64,000 bases of DNA, taken from positions 1,091,214 through 1,155,213 of the forward strand of contig NZ_CATYWO010000002.1 of assembly GCF_958405655.1 (NCBI RefSeq). The letters run 5' to 3'. The position numbers and the translations under genes are program-made. Below are positions 55,099 to 62,986 of this stretch, in pieces. The notes under the pieces are model-generated. The model did not search any database, was not told where the DNA came from, and saw nothing but the letters and a program-made list of their open reading frames with translations. The number at the start of each line of letters is the position of its first letter. Position 1 is the stretch's first letter. Source of the DNA: Ralstonia condita. Its GTDB lineage: Bacteria; Pseudomonadota; Gammaproteobacteria; Burkholderiales; Burkholderiaceae.

Positions 55099-55875
55099 AT
55101 GTCTCCACTCGGTGTCGCCCTGGTCGCGCTGTTGCTGCTGGTTGCGGTGTTCAGCGCCGTATGGGCCTGGCAATTGCCAACGCAGAACGCCGGCATGATC
55201 GACCCCGTCTGGGCGTTCTCGCTGGGCGTGGTGGCCTTGCTGTATGCGTGGCTTGGCACAGGTTCGATCCACGCGCGTGTGCTGGTCGGACTCGGCGGCG
55301 CGCTGTGGGGCTGGCGCCTGGGCTGGCACCTGTGGCGACGCAATGCCGGCAAGCCGGAAGATGCGCGTTACCGCAAGCTTCGCGAGGAGTGGGGTGCTGC
55401 CGCACCGCGCAACATGTTCGGTTTTTTCCAGATGCAGGCCGTGGTGTCGATGCTGCTGTCGGTCGCGTTTGCCGTGCCGAGCTATCGGCCCGATGCGCCC
55501 GGGATCGGCTTCGTGGCGGCGGCCGTGGCGCTTTGGTTGATCTCCGTGGTCGGGGAGGCCGTGGCCGACCGGCAACTGCGCACCTTTGTCAGCGACCCGG
55601 CCAATCGCGGCAAGACCTGCCGGGCGGGACTGTGGCGTTATTCGCGGCATCCGAACTACTTCTTTGAGTGCGTGCACTGGCTCGCCTATGTGCCGCTGGC
55701 GGTGGGCGCGCCCTGGGCGTGGCTCACGCTGCTGCCGCCGCTGCTGATGGCGTGGCTGCTGGTGAAGGTGTCCGGCATTCCCATGCTGGAGGCCCACATG
55801 CGCGCCACGCGCGGCGACTATGCCGAATACGCGCGCACCACCAGCGTCCTGATCCCGTGGCCGCCCCGCCGCTGA
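55099..55875 (+). CDS. DUF1295 (steroid 5-alpha-reductase-like) membrane protein
   Basis: A 258-residue membrane protein with about seven helices. The C-terminal RHPNYFFECVHWLAYVPLAV segment and YRKLREEWG, GLWRYSRHPNYFFE are the DUF1295 signature shared with isoprenylcysteine methyltransferase and steroid reductases. It starts 3 bp after the CFA stop. In this cluster it could act on a fatty-acyl or isoprenoid substrate, possibly a reductase or methyltransferase (inference). Confidence 0.87.
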   Translation: MSPLGVALVALLLLVAVFSAVWAWQLPTQNAGMIDPVWAFSLGVVALLYAWLGTGSIHARVLVGLGGALWGWRLGWHLWRRNAGKPEDARYRKLREEWGAAAPRNMFGFFQMQAVVSMLLSVAFAVPSYRPDAPGIGFVAAAVALWLISVVGEAVADRQLRTFVSDPANRGKTCRAGLWRYSRHPNYFFECVHWLAYVPLAVGAPWAWLTLLPPLLMAWLLVKVSGIPMLEAHMRATRGDYAEYARTTSVLIPWPPRR

Positions 55876-55899
55876 CTTATTCCTCGTGAGGAAATACGA

Positions 55900-57000
55900 A
55901 TGACCACCTTGACCACGCCGTCGATCCCGACCCAGGCAGCGCCGCAACCCCGTGACGGATGGGCCATCCAATGCTGCGAGCGCGGCCTGCTGCCGGATGC
56001 CATGATCCGGGCCGGCATGCGCATGCTGATGCGCCAGCGCCTGCGCGACGAGGGGCTTGACGATGGTGAGCTGCGTTCCCGGCGTTTCAACGCGTTGCTC
56101 GACGAACTCAACGTCAGCCCCATCGCCATCGAGACCGACAAGGCGAATACGCAGCACTACGAGTTGCCGCCTGCCTTTTTCGAGGCCCACCTGGGGCCGC
56201 GCCTGAAATATTCGTGCGCACTGTATCCGACGGGCAATGAAACGCTTGCGCAGGCTGAAGAGGCCATGTTTGCCTGCTATGCGGAACGGGCTGGCCTGGT
56301 CGATGGCCAGTGCATTCTCGACCTGGGCTGCGGGTGGGGATCGCTGTCGTTGTGGATGGCGGAGCACTATCCCAACGCAAGCATTGTCGCGCTGTCGAAT
56401 TCGCATGGGCAGCGCAGCTGGATCGAGGCGCGCGCGGCCGAGCGTGGCCTGACCAACCTGACCGTGCACACGGGAAACATCGTCGACTTCGAGTTTGCAG
56501 ACATGCCACGAGGCGGCCGCTTCGACCGCGTCGTCTCGATCGAGATGTTCGAGCACATGAAGAACTACGGCCTGCTGCTCGCCAAGATTGCGCGCTGGAT
56601 GCGGCCGGATGCAGCGCTGTTCGTGCACATTTTCGCGCACCGCACGCTGGCGTATCACTTCCAGGTGCAGGACGGCACCGACTGGATGTCGAAGTACTTC
56701 TTCACCGGCGGCACCATGCCCTCGGAAAACCTGCTGCTGCATTTTCAGGATGATCTGCAGATTGCGCGGCAATGGTGGGTGAGCGGCACGCATTACGCAC
56801 GGACGGCGGACCACTGGCTGGCCAATCTCGATGCCGCCCGGAGCCGGCTCATGCCGGTGTTCGAACAGACCTATGGCAAGCGGGACGCGGCGGTATGGTT
56901 CCAGCGCTGGCGCATGTTCTATCTGGCCGTGTCGGAGCTATTCGACTATGCCGGCGGCAACGAGTGGGGTGTCGCGCATTACCGGTTCGACAAGCGCTGA
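55900..57000 (+). CDS. CFA-like SAM methyltransferase (2), CNMT/UfaM-like
   Basis: A 366-residue protein. The N-terminal region is IRAGMRMLMRQRLRDEGLDDGELRSRRFNALLDEL; the methyltransferase motifs are ILDLGCGWGSLSLWMAEHYP, VVSIEMFEHMKNYGLLLAKIARWM, FHLFAHRT-like VHIFAHRTLAYHF, and DWMSKYFFTGGTMPS. It is more like coclaurine N-methyltransferase-type CFA relatives than the first methyltransferase here, so the two probably act on different positions or substrates. It has GGA upstream of ATG 55900, 24 bp after the DUF1295 gene. It converges on the DUF2878 gene with a 1-bp gap. Confidence 0.87.
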   Translation: MTTLTTPSIPTQAAPQPRDGWAIQCCERGLLPDAMIRAGMRMLMRQRLRDEGLDDGELRSRRFNALLDELNVSPIAIETDKANTQHYELPPAFFEAHLGPRLKYSCALYPTGNETLAQAEEAMFACYAERAGLVDGQCILDLGCGWGSLSLWMAEHYPNASIVALSNSHGQRSWIEARAAERGLTNLTVHTGNIVDFEFADMPRGGRFDRVVSIEMFEHMKNYGLLLAKIARWMRPDAALFVHIFAHRTLAYHFQVQDGTDWMSKYFFTGGTMPSENLLLHFQDDLQIARQWWVSGTHYARTADHWLANLDAARSRLMPVFEQTYGKRDAAVWFQRWRMFYLAVSELFDYAGGNEWGVAHYRFDKR

Positions 57001-57001
57001 G

Positions 57002-57541
57002 TCAGCGCCGGGACGGCGTGTCAATGCCGTCGCTGCGCTGGGCGAGCCACACCAGGGACGGCATCCACACCGCCCAGCCGGCGGCGATGGCCGCCATCGC
57101 AGCCGGCACATTCGGAAAGTGCGCAGCGCCCAGTGCCACGCCGGCGCGGAAGGACAGCGGCCCGGCAATCGCCCCGAGCGCGGCTGCCAGCCAGAGGCGG
57201 CCGCGCAGCCAGCGGAAGAGGACATTCAATTGGATCGCGAACAACACCCAGAGCGCGAGCAGCCACGGCGGCACGATGCCTGGCCACAAGTTGCCGTATG
57301 GATAGGTGATCAGCCCAGCGCGGACCAGCGTCGTTTCCCACGGTATCGCCGCCAGGACGATCCAGCCTGCCAGCCGCAACTCGCGCATCGGGAGCGGCGC
57401 CTGACTCAGGTGGCCGGCCAGCAGCATAGCCACGAAAACCATGCCAATCCAGGGGGCGCCACGGGCAGCGCTCAGTACACAGACAAACCAGCCGATCTGC
57501 CCGACGGCCGCGTAGAGGAGGGTGCGATGGGAACGAAGCAT
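57002..57541 (-). CDS. DUF2878 membrane protein, inverted within the cluster
   Basis: A ~179-residue protein with five to six hydrophobic helices (LLYAAVGQIGWFVCVLSAARG, WIGMVFVAMLLAGHL, LAGWIVLAAIPWETTLVRAGLITYPYGN, LLALWVLFAIQLNVLFRWL, LAAALGAIAGPLSFRAGVALG). The PWET..., YPYGN and GPLSFRAGVA features match DUF2878. It is on the opposite strand to its neighbours, and its 5' end overlaps the lipocalin start region, whose Shine-Dalgarno sequence lies inside this gene. ATG 57541 is used; a GTG at 57550 is possible. Function unknown. Confidence 0.78.
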   Translation of the reverse strand: MLRSHRTLLYAAVGQIGWFVCVLSAARGAPWIGMVFVAMLLAGHLSQAPLPMRELRLAGWIVLAAIPWETTLVRAGLITYPYGNLWPGIVPPWLLALWVLFAIQLNVLFRWLRGRLWLAAALGAIAGPLSFRAGVALGAAHFPNVPAAMAAIAAGWAVWMPSLVWLAQRSDGIDTPSRR

Positions 57542-58159
57542 AAGGATCACGGGGTGCGTGCAGGGTTACGCTGGATACACGGCATTGCCGTGGCGGCGCT
57601 GGTGCTGGGCGTTGCGGCGTGCTCGAGCCAGCCGCCCAACCCCAACCCGCGTGCCGCCGTGCCCTTGCAGACGGTGCAGGTCGATCTGCCGCGCTACATG
57701 GGCCGCTGGTATGTCATCGCCAACATTCCGTACTTTGGGGAGCGCGGCAATGTGGGCAGCTACGCCGAGTGGAAGCTGCGCCCCGACGGACGCATCGATG
57801 ACGGCTACATCTACCGGCCGGGCAGCTTCGACGCGCCCTTCAAGCGCATGCAGTTCCTCGATTCCGTGGTACCGGGCAGTGGTGGAGGGGAGTGGCGCGT
57901 GCGGTTGTTCTGGCCCATCTACGTCTCGCAGCTCACGCTGTATGTCGACCCCGAGTATCACGTGACGCTGCTTGGCTATCCCGACAAGAGTCTGGGCTGG
58001 GTGTTTTCGCGCGACCCGAACATGAGTGATGCCGACTACAAGGCAGCGCTGGGCCGCTTCGAAGCCATGGGCTACGACATCAGCCGGTTCCGGCGGGTGC
58101 CTCAGTTCCCCAGCCAGCTTGGGCAGCCGGGCTTCCAATCGCCGGGAGACGCGGAATAG
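57527..58159 (+). CDS. Lipocalin lipoprotein (Blc-like)
   Basis: A 210-residue lipoprotein with signal peptide and lipobox VAAC (C32). The lipocalin fold has the GxW motif in YMGRWYVIANIPYFGER, then YAEWKLRPDGRIDDGYIYRPG, RVRLFWPIYVSQLTLYVDPEYHVTLLGYPDKSLGWVFSRDPNMSD. Bacterial Blc binds fatty acids or lysophospholipids at the outer membrane. ATG 57527 has AGAGGAGG upstream, a strong Shine-Dalgarno. Its start overlaps the antisense DUF2878 gene. A role in shuttling modified or damaged lipid fits the cluster (inference). Confidence 0.9.
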   Translation: MGTKHKDHGVRAGLRWIHGIAVAALVLGVAACSSQPPNPNPRAAVPLQTVQVDLPRYMGRWYVIANIPYFGERGNVGSYAEWKLRPDGRIDDGYIYRPGSFDAPFKRMQFLDSVVPGSGGGEWRVRLFWPIYVSQLTLYVDPEYHVTLLGYPDKSLGWVFSRDPNMSDADYKAALGRFEAMGYDISRFRRVPQFPSQLGQPGFQSPGDAE

Positions 58160-58170
58160 CGTCTCGCGCA

Positions 58171-58707
58171 TCAACGTGCCTCGCCCAACAGACTGCGGCG
58201 CAACGACGGGGCGCGCGTGCCGCGCCCCAGCCAGATGTCGAAGAAGGCATGTGCGAAGGCTGGGTCGTCCACTTCGGTCATCAAATGCCCATTGGTATAG
58301 AAGCGCGCGCCGCGGCCAGGCAGATAGACGCCGCACAGCGTGTCGCCGGGCTTGACGTCGGTGAACGCGGGCGTCATCGCCTCTTGCCAGCGCGACAGGG
58401 TGGCATCGGACGGCGGAGGCGCCTGCATGCGCCGGATCTCATCAATGGCTGTCTCGATGAGTCGGGTGCCGGTGACGGCGCGGCGGTATGTGACTTCCAG
58501 CGCAAAGGGCGCGTCGTAGCCGACAGGGACTTTCGTGCTCCATAACTGCGCGTCGTAGAAGCAGAATCCGAAGATGCACAGCTCGCCCTTGCCCGACAGC
58601 TCGGCTGGCGTCAGCGTGTCATGGCAAGCCGCAACGGCATGAACGCTCGCAGCTGCGCCGAGTATGGCGGCCACTGCGCGAAGGGTCTTGAGGCGCTTGG
58701 GCAACAT
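58171..58707 (-). CDS. Chalcone-isomerase-like periplasmic protein
   Basis: A 178-residue protein with a signal peptide (TLRAVAAILGAAASVHAVA). The chalcone-isomerase-like fold includes ELCIFGFCFYDAQLWS, APFALEVTYRRAVTGTRLIETAIDEIRRM, WQEAMTPAFTDVKPGDTLCGVYLPGRGARFYTNG and FAHAFFDIWLGRGTRAPSLRRSLLG. Such bacterial domains bind fatty acids and are found in similar lipid clusters. It converges with the lipocalin gene (11-bp gap). Start at 58707 is chosen for the signal peptide. Confidence 0.84.
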   Translation of the reverse strand: MLPKRLKTLRAVAAILGAAASVHAVAACHDTLTPAELSGKGELCIFGFCFYDAQLWSTKVPVGYDAPFALEVTYRRAVTGTRLIETAIDEIRRMQAPPPSDATLSRWQEAMTPAFTDVKPGDTLCGVYLPGRGARFYTNGHLMTEVDDPAFAHAFFDIWLGRGTRAPSLRRSLLGEAR

Positions 58708-59106
58708 AGGGCAATGGGTCGTGCTATGAAGTGGGTTGGGATCAGGCCAGTACAGATACGCAGATGCCGGCGCGAAGGATGCGGGACACGGCGTCTGCCA
58801 CCGCTGGGCCGTCATGCCCGGTATCCGGCATCATGCGTCCGGGCACACGCGGAGGGCGGCCGCGGACGTCCTCGAATGTGCATGGCGTCAGTGGCGTTGA
58901 ATCAGATGGGTCGCGTTTGTTCTGCACTGTACTCAGCGCCCATCGTTCGCAGGACATCTGTGGCGATTTTTTCTGACGCAAAGCCGGCTCAACCCGGTGC
59001 ACACCCGTTGCAGCGTTGTTGCGTGCTCCGACTGTGCATCCGCCAGCGATTTGCCCTCGTATATGGGTTGCTTCCACGTTGCGAAGCGCCACGATTGAGG
59101 TCAACA
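58708..59106. promoter_or_regulatory. Intergenic control region before the fasciclin gene
   Basis: A 399-bp gap without a convincing gene. It holds a 7-bp hairpin (58815-58821 with 58839-58845) and a possible ECF promoter: CCATCG (58940-58945) and CGATTT (58964-58969), 18 bp apart. This resembles the SigK-type CCATCC/CGAAT pattern and would give a leader of about 130 nt before ATG 59107. The promoter of the divergent chalcone-isomerase-like gene must also be here; I could not define it. Confidence 0.35.
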
Positions 59107-59691
59107 ATGAAAAAGTATCAACTGGCTGGGTTGTCTGGTGTTTTGCTTTCCCTCGCAATCATCTCTGGCGGTTATGCCTCCGTAGCGACCGCAGCCATGA
59201 GCGGCAGCGAAGCAACCGTCATGGTGGGCGGCGCTCCGATGTATCCGTCCAAGAACATCATCCAGAACGCCGTCAATTCGAAGGACCACACCACGCTCGT
59301 CGCCGCTGTGAAGGCGGGCGGCCTGGTCGACACGCTGTCCGGCCCCGGCCCGTTCACCGTGTTCGCACCGACCAACGAAGCCTTCGCTGCGCTTCCGGCC
59401 GGTACGGTTGATGGCCTGCTGAAGCCCGAGAGCAAGCCGACGCTGGTCAAGGTGTTGACCTACCACGTGGTGCCCGGCCGGCTCACCGCACAGGACCTCA
59501 TGAAGGCCGTGTCGGACGGCGGCGGCAAAGCCACCCTCAAGACCGTCGAGGGTGACGCGCTGACCGTCATGCAGAAGGGCGATCACCTGACCGTCACCGA
59601 CGACAAGGGTGGCGTCGCCACCGTGACGATCGGCAACGTGTATCAGTCCAACGGCGTGATCCACGTCGTGGACAAGGTGCTGATGCCGTAA
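59107..59691 (+). CDS. Exported fasciclin-domain protein
   Basis: A 194-residue protein with a signal peptide (LAGLSGVLLSLAIISGGYASVATA). One FAS1 domain follows: SKNIIQNAVNSKDHTTLVAAVKAGGLVDTLSGPGPFTVFAPTNEAFAALPAGTVDGLL (H1 box) and HVVDKVLMP (H2 box). The YH motif appears as VLTYHVVPGRLTAQDL. Fasciclin domains mediate adhesion or envelope functions. The start at 59107 has GAGG 6 nt upstream. It precedes an ECF sigma/anti-sigma pair, as the fasciclin proteins MPT70 and MPT83 are controlled by SigK/RskA in mycobacteria. Confidence 0.92.
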   Translation: MKKYQLAGLSGVLLSLAIISGGYASVATAAMSGSEATVMVGGAPMYPSKNIIQNAVNSKDHTTLVAAVKAGGLVDTLSGPGPFTVFAPTNEAFAALPAGTVDGLLKPESKPTLVKVLTYHVVPGRLTAQDLMKAVSDGGGKATLKTVEGDALTVMQKGDHLTVTDDKGGVATVTIGNVYQSNGVIHVVDKVLMP

Positions 59692-59704
59692 TCAGTCGGG
59701 TCCA

Positions 59705-59728
59705 GCGCGAGGGCGGGCGCCCTCGCGC
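59705..59728 (+). terminator. Hairpin between fasciclin and ECF sigma genes
   Basis: A perfect 10-bp GC-rich stem (59705-59714 with 59719-59728) has a GGGC loop, 14 bp after the fasciclin stop. No T tract. It may limit read-through into the sigma factor gene. Confidence 0.5.
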
Positions 59729-59861
59729 ATGCTCAAACGGTGATCAGAGGACAGGCATGCCATCCAGACTTCGCCACGCCCCGGACGTTCGTTGCGCGAA
59801 CGATGCCATTGGTATACCTTTGCCGCATCCCGTTGCGGGCAACCGAGGCACGCGAAATCAT

Positions 59862-60467
59862 ATGCACGTTGTCGGAGCATCTTTGCTCGAGTCCGAGGAC
59901 TCAATCTCAGCGCGGCAGGAGGGGGGTCGGGAACGGTTGCTTGAACTGCTCAAGCAGACTGCGGAAGGCAGCCGTAGCGCCTTTGCCGATCTTTACGCCC
60001 TCACGTCGCCAAAACTCTATTCGCTCGCGTACGGCATTCTTCGCAGCTCAGGTGAAGCGGAAGATGTGCTCCAGGAAATCTATGTCGCCATTTGGCAACG
60101 CGCCGATCAATTCGATCCTGCCCGGGGAACGGCCATGACATGGCTGATTTCGCTCGCGCGGAACAAGTCGATCGATCGCCTGCGTCAGTCGCGCGAGACA
60201 ACGGGGGATGAAACCGACTGGACGCACATCGTCGACGAGCAAGCAACGCCACAGGAGGCGGCGGACATGAGTCAGGAGCGTCGGCGTCTCAATGGCTGCA
60301 TTCAGAAGCTTGAAGCGCGGCAGCGGGGTGTCATTGTCGAAGCGTTTTACACGGGCGCGAGCTACGCAGAACTTGCAACGCGCCTGAGTGTGCCGATCGG
60401 AACGATGAAGAGCTGGGTGCGGCGCAGCCTGCTGCAGCTCAAGGCATGCATGGAGCATCAGCCATGA
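59862..60467 (+). CDS. ECF sigma factor (SigK-like)
   Basis: A 201-residue sigma-70 family protein of ECF type. Region 2: FADLYALTSPKLYSLAYGILRSSGEAEDVLQEIYVAIWQRADQFDP, then GTAMTWLISLARNKSIDRLR. Region 4: LNGCIQKLEARQRGVIVEAFYTGASYAELATRLSVPIGTMKSWVRRSLLQLKACM. It would direct RNA polymerase to envelope-response promoters. Its stop overlaps the start of the anti-sigma gene (ATGA). The ATG at 59862 has a weak, distant GAGG. A CCATCC (59760-59765) upstream may be part of an autoregulated promoter. Confidence 0.92.
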   Translation: MHVVGASLLESEDSISARQEGGRERLLELLKQTAEGSRSAFADLYALTSPKLYSLAYGILRSSGEAEDVLQEIYVAIWQRADQFDPARGTAMTWLISLARNKSIDRLRQSRETTGDETDWTHIVDEQATPQEAADMSQERRRLNGCIQKLEARQRGVIVEAFYTGASYAELATRLSVPIGTMKSWVRRSLLQLKACMEHQP

Positions 60468-61192
60468 CGCCCGATCGCGATTTGGAATGCGCCGAGTATG
60501 TACTCGGACTCCTCGACAGTCAGGAGCGCCGGGCGCTCGAGCGCGCATTGGACGAAGACGTCGCCCTGAAGCACGCAGTCAGCGCCTGGGAGGCGCGCCT
60601 CTCTCCGATGGGTGAGGCCGTGACCAGCATGCAGCCGCCCGCGCGGGTGTGGAAGCGGATTCAGGCCGACCTTGGCCACGTTGAGCGCACGGTTGCCGCG
60701 GCGCCTGCGGGTGAGTCGCAGGTGAGGCGGATCTGGAACAGCATTCGATTGTGGCGCGCCGTGGCGCTCGCAACTTCCTTTGCGACGATCGCGGTTGTTG
60801 CGGTGAACCTGTCCGTGTTGTCACCTGTCGGAACGCCGACTGGCGCCAAGCCGGCCTATATTGCCGCGGCCATCACCGGCGACAATGGCTTGCCGCGTTG
60901 GACGATGACGATCGACACGGCAAGGCGTGAAATCGTCGTGGTGCCGGCTGTTGCGTTGCAGGTCTCCGACAGCGCCTCGACGGAGCTCTGGTTGATTCCC
61001 GAGAACAGCAAGCCGATCTCGTTGGGTGTGTTCTCAGCAGATCGGTCCACATCGATTGCGCTGTCGAAGGAAAATGCAGCCAAGCTCAACGTCCGCGCTA
61101 TGCTGGCCGTTTCGGTCGAGCCGAAGGGCGGTTCTCCAACGGGCCAGCCGACGGGGCCGGTCGTCGGCAAGGGCGCGATGCAAGAGACGTGA
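60464..61192 (+). CDS. RskA-type anti-sigma factor
   Basis: A 242-residue protein. An N-terminal anti-sigma region (CAEYVLGLLDSQERRALERALDEDVALKHAVSAWEARLSPM) is followed by one membrane helix (ALATSFATIAVVAVNLSVLSPVG, around residue 115). A C-terminal periplasmic RskA-like domain follows (PRWTMTIDTARREIVVVPA, TELWLIPENSKPISLGVF). It sequesters the ECF sigma at the membrane until an envelope signal releases it. It is translationally coupled to the sigma gene. Confidence 0.9.
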   Translation: MTPDRDLECAEYVLGLLDSQERRALERALDEDVALKHAVSAWEARLSPMGEAVTSMQPPARVWKRIQADLGHVERTVAAAPAGESQVRRIWNSIRLWRAVALATSFATIAVVAVNLSVLSPVGTPTGAKPAYIAAAITGDNGLPRWTMTIDTARREIVVVPAVALQVSDSASTELWLIPENSKPISLGVFSADRSTSIALSKENAAKLNVRAMLAVSVEPKGGSPTGQPTGPVVGKGAMQET

Positions 61193-61292
61193 TAGCGGTT
61201 GCCCCACGTAGCGCAAGGGGATGACGGTGGAAAGTCTGGGTAAGTGCGGCGTATAGCATTAAGCCGGCCTCATCCAGACAAGTGTTTCAGTG

Positions 61293-61317
61293 AAAGCCGG
61301 CGAAATCGCCGGCTTTT
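61293..61317 (+). terminator. Terminator of the sigma/anti-sigma operon
   Basis: A perfect 11-bp stem AAAGCCGGCGA (61293-61303) with 61306-61316 has a 2-nt loop and a T-rich end (TTTTGCTT). It is 100 bp after the anti-sigma stop. The arms could also serve the minus strand. Confidence 0.75.
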
Positions 61318-61397
61318 GCTTATCCAGCGGGCAAAAAAAATACCTTCGACCAAGAGGCCGAAGGTATGACGCAAAGACCGTTCGCTTCCAGCTGCAA

Positions 61398-62084
61398 TCA
61401 AATGCGCGACGACATGTACTGCTCTCGCACTGCCAGTCCGGCGTAAGGCAGGTTGCTCGCGGTGACGATCGCCAGGTAGTCCGAGAATCGATACTGCAAA
61501 CGTGCCGTCTGCAATGGCGATTGGCTCAGTACCTGCGGCGACGCATCGCCCATTGTCGCAGTTGGTGTACCGAGCGCGTCGCGCAACGCGTGCGTCGCGC
61601 CGTTCCAGGCAGTGGTTGTGTCATTCGCGTTCATGCCCCGCCGGTAGATGTCGACGCCGACGAGATGGCCGCTCGGACCGAAGCTGAGCCACAACTCGCT
61701 GACGGGCGGGCCGGCAAGGCCCAGCTTGCGGGCATCGACGCCACGGCAGCGAAGATAGTTGTAGCCGTGCGTGACAGCGTCACAGGCCACGCCGTTTTCA
61801 TGTGCCCAGCGAACAGCCTCGGCGGCGGTCGTGCCGTCCAGCACGAACCCGCCCGGGAGCGGGCGGGCCGGCGCCGGCTGGCTGGCGCGCAACTGCGCCA
61901 GTCCGCTCGCACGCAGCGCGCTGACTTGCGCTGCCGTGGTGCTGTCGACGGGGCAGGGCACGCCCAGCATGGCAAGCAACGGGCGTGCAGCCTTCAGGTG
62001 CATTGCCCCGACGAGGCCGATCGCGACCGTGAGCGCTGCCACGCTGGGCACTGCGTAGCGTTTCAGCGCGCGGCCCGGTTTCAT
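61398..62084 (-). CDS. Membrane-anchored protein of unknown function, partner of the globin lipoprotein
   Basis: A 228-residue protein. An N-terminal membrane segment (YAVPSVAALTVAIGLVGAMHL) is followed by a periplasmic-like domain. Cysteines occur in VPCPVDSTTAAQVSALRA, VACDAVTHGYNYLRCRGV. PPVSELWLSFGPSGHLVGVDIYRRG and LQYRFSDYLAIVTASNLPY are other features. I do not recognise the family. Its start overlaps the stop of the globin-like lipoprotein gene (ATGA), so the two are made together. Confidence 0.65.
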   Translation of the reverse strand: MKPGRALKRYAVPSVAALTVAIGLVGAMHLKAARPLLAMLGVPCPVDSTTAAQVSALRASGLAQLRASQPAPARPLPGGFVLDGTTAAEAVRWAHENGVACDAVTHGYNYLRCRGVDARKLGLAGPPVSELWLSFGPSGHLVGVDIYRRGMNANDTTTAWNGATHALRDALGTPTATMGDASPQVLSQSPLQTARLQYRFSDYLAIVTASNLPYAGLAVREQYMSSRI

Positions 62085-62653
62085 TGGCAGTTCTGGGCGG
62101 TGTTGGGGCCCAGGTACTGAGGCATCGACGACACGATGGTGGACTTCAGACCGGTAAGGACAGGCGCCACACGCGTGATGTAGGCATCAGGAACGCCATC
62201 GCTCTTCATGACGGCGGCGGCATCGGTGATGAACTGATCGAACACGCAGCCCGGGATGCCGACGTCCGAATGCGCGGCGGCCATGTCGTCACACATCACG
62301 GTGGTACCGTCCGCCGCGACTTGCCCCGGATAGCTGAACGGGCCGCCGAACAGCGCCTTGAACTGGAGGTTCAGGCAAGCCTTGAGACGCCCGACCGTGT
62401 CGTGTCCGGGCTGGCCGATATTGGCGAAATACGGCGCTTCCTTGGGATCCGCGAGCAGACCGGAGACCGCATCGTCCACGACCTTCGAAATGGCGGCCGG
62501 TGCGCTGGCGTCTCCGCCAAGTCCTACCCACATGTCGGCGTTTTGCGGATACTGTGCTGTCGACGCGGTAGATGTTGGTGTGTTGTCGCCGCCGCCGCAT
62601 GCACTCAGTGTCGCGGCGGTCAACGTCACAACCAATAGCAGTGATCGCTTCAT
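62081..62653 (-). CDS. Lipoprotein with group I truncated-hemoglobin fold
   Basis: A 190-residue protein. It has a signal peptide with lipobox LSAC (C19), then a globin-like block: ISKVVDDAVSGLLADPKEAPYFANI, LKACLNLQFKALFGGPFSYPG, MCDDMAAAHSDVGIPGCVFDQFITDAAAVMKSDGVPDAYITRVAPVL. Proximal His F8 matches H128, and the GGP turn is intact. The B9-B10 Phe-Tyr pair of typical group I proteins is replaced (DDAVSG), so the distal pocket differs. Three extra cysteines (C93, C121, C136) lie in the fold. Heme binding is likely but unproven. ATG 62653 has GAGGAG upstream. Confidence 0.78.
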   Translation of the reverse strand: MKRSLLLVVTLTAATLSACGGGDNTPTSTASTAQYPQNADMWVGLGGDASAPAAISKVVDDAVSGLLADPKEAPYFANIGQPGHDTVGRLKACLNLQFKALFGGPFSYPGQVAADGTTVMCDDMAAAHSDVGIPGCVFDQFITDAAAVMKSDGVPDAYITRVAPVLTGLKSTIVSSMPQYLGPNTAQNCQ

Positions 62654-62986
62654 GGGCAAATCTCCTCTGGTCAGGTATGGAAAGCGCACCGCGCGGCGTG
62701 CCTTGATCGCTGCGCAGTACTGCCGGTACATACGTCGCGCGCGCGAGATCGGATGCAGGACGGACCAGGAATTCGATCGATTCTCATGGAGGCGATGACA
62801 CCAACGTGAGCACGATTGCATCCATTCGCGTCGACGGACCGTATCTACGCAGGTCTACCTGCATTCCACGCGTACTTTCATGGTGATCCTGTTCAATTGC
62901 CGCCATGCTCCCGCGCCCCAGGCAGCGGCGGGCGCCAGCCTCGATGGAGGCGCGACACGCTGTCACGACGCAGCATGGGAGCGGCC
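62654..62986. other. Intergenic region between globin-lipoprotein and esterase genes
   Basis: A 333-bp divergent region. It must hold the promoters of both neighbours. I see no convincing gene, operator or hairpin in it. Confidence 0.4.
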
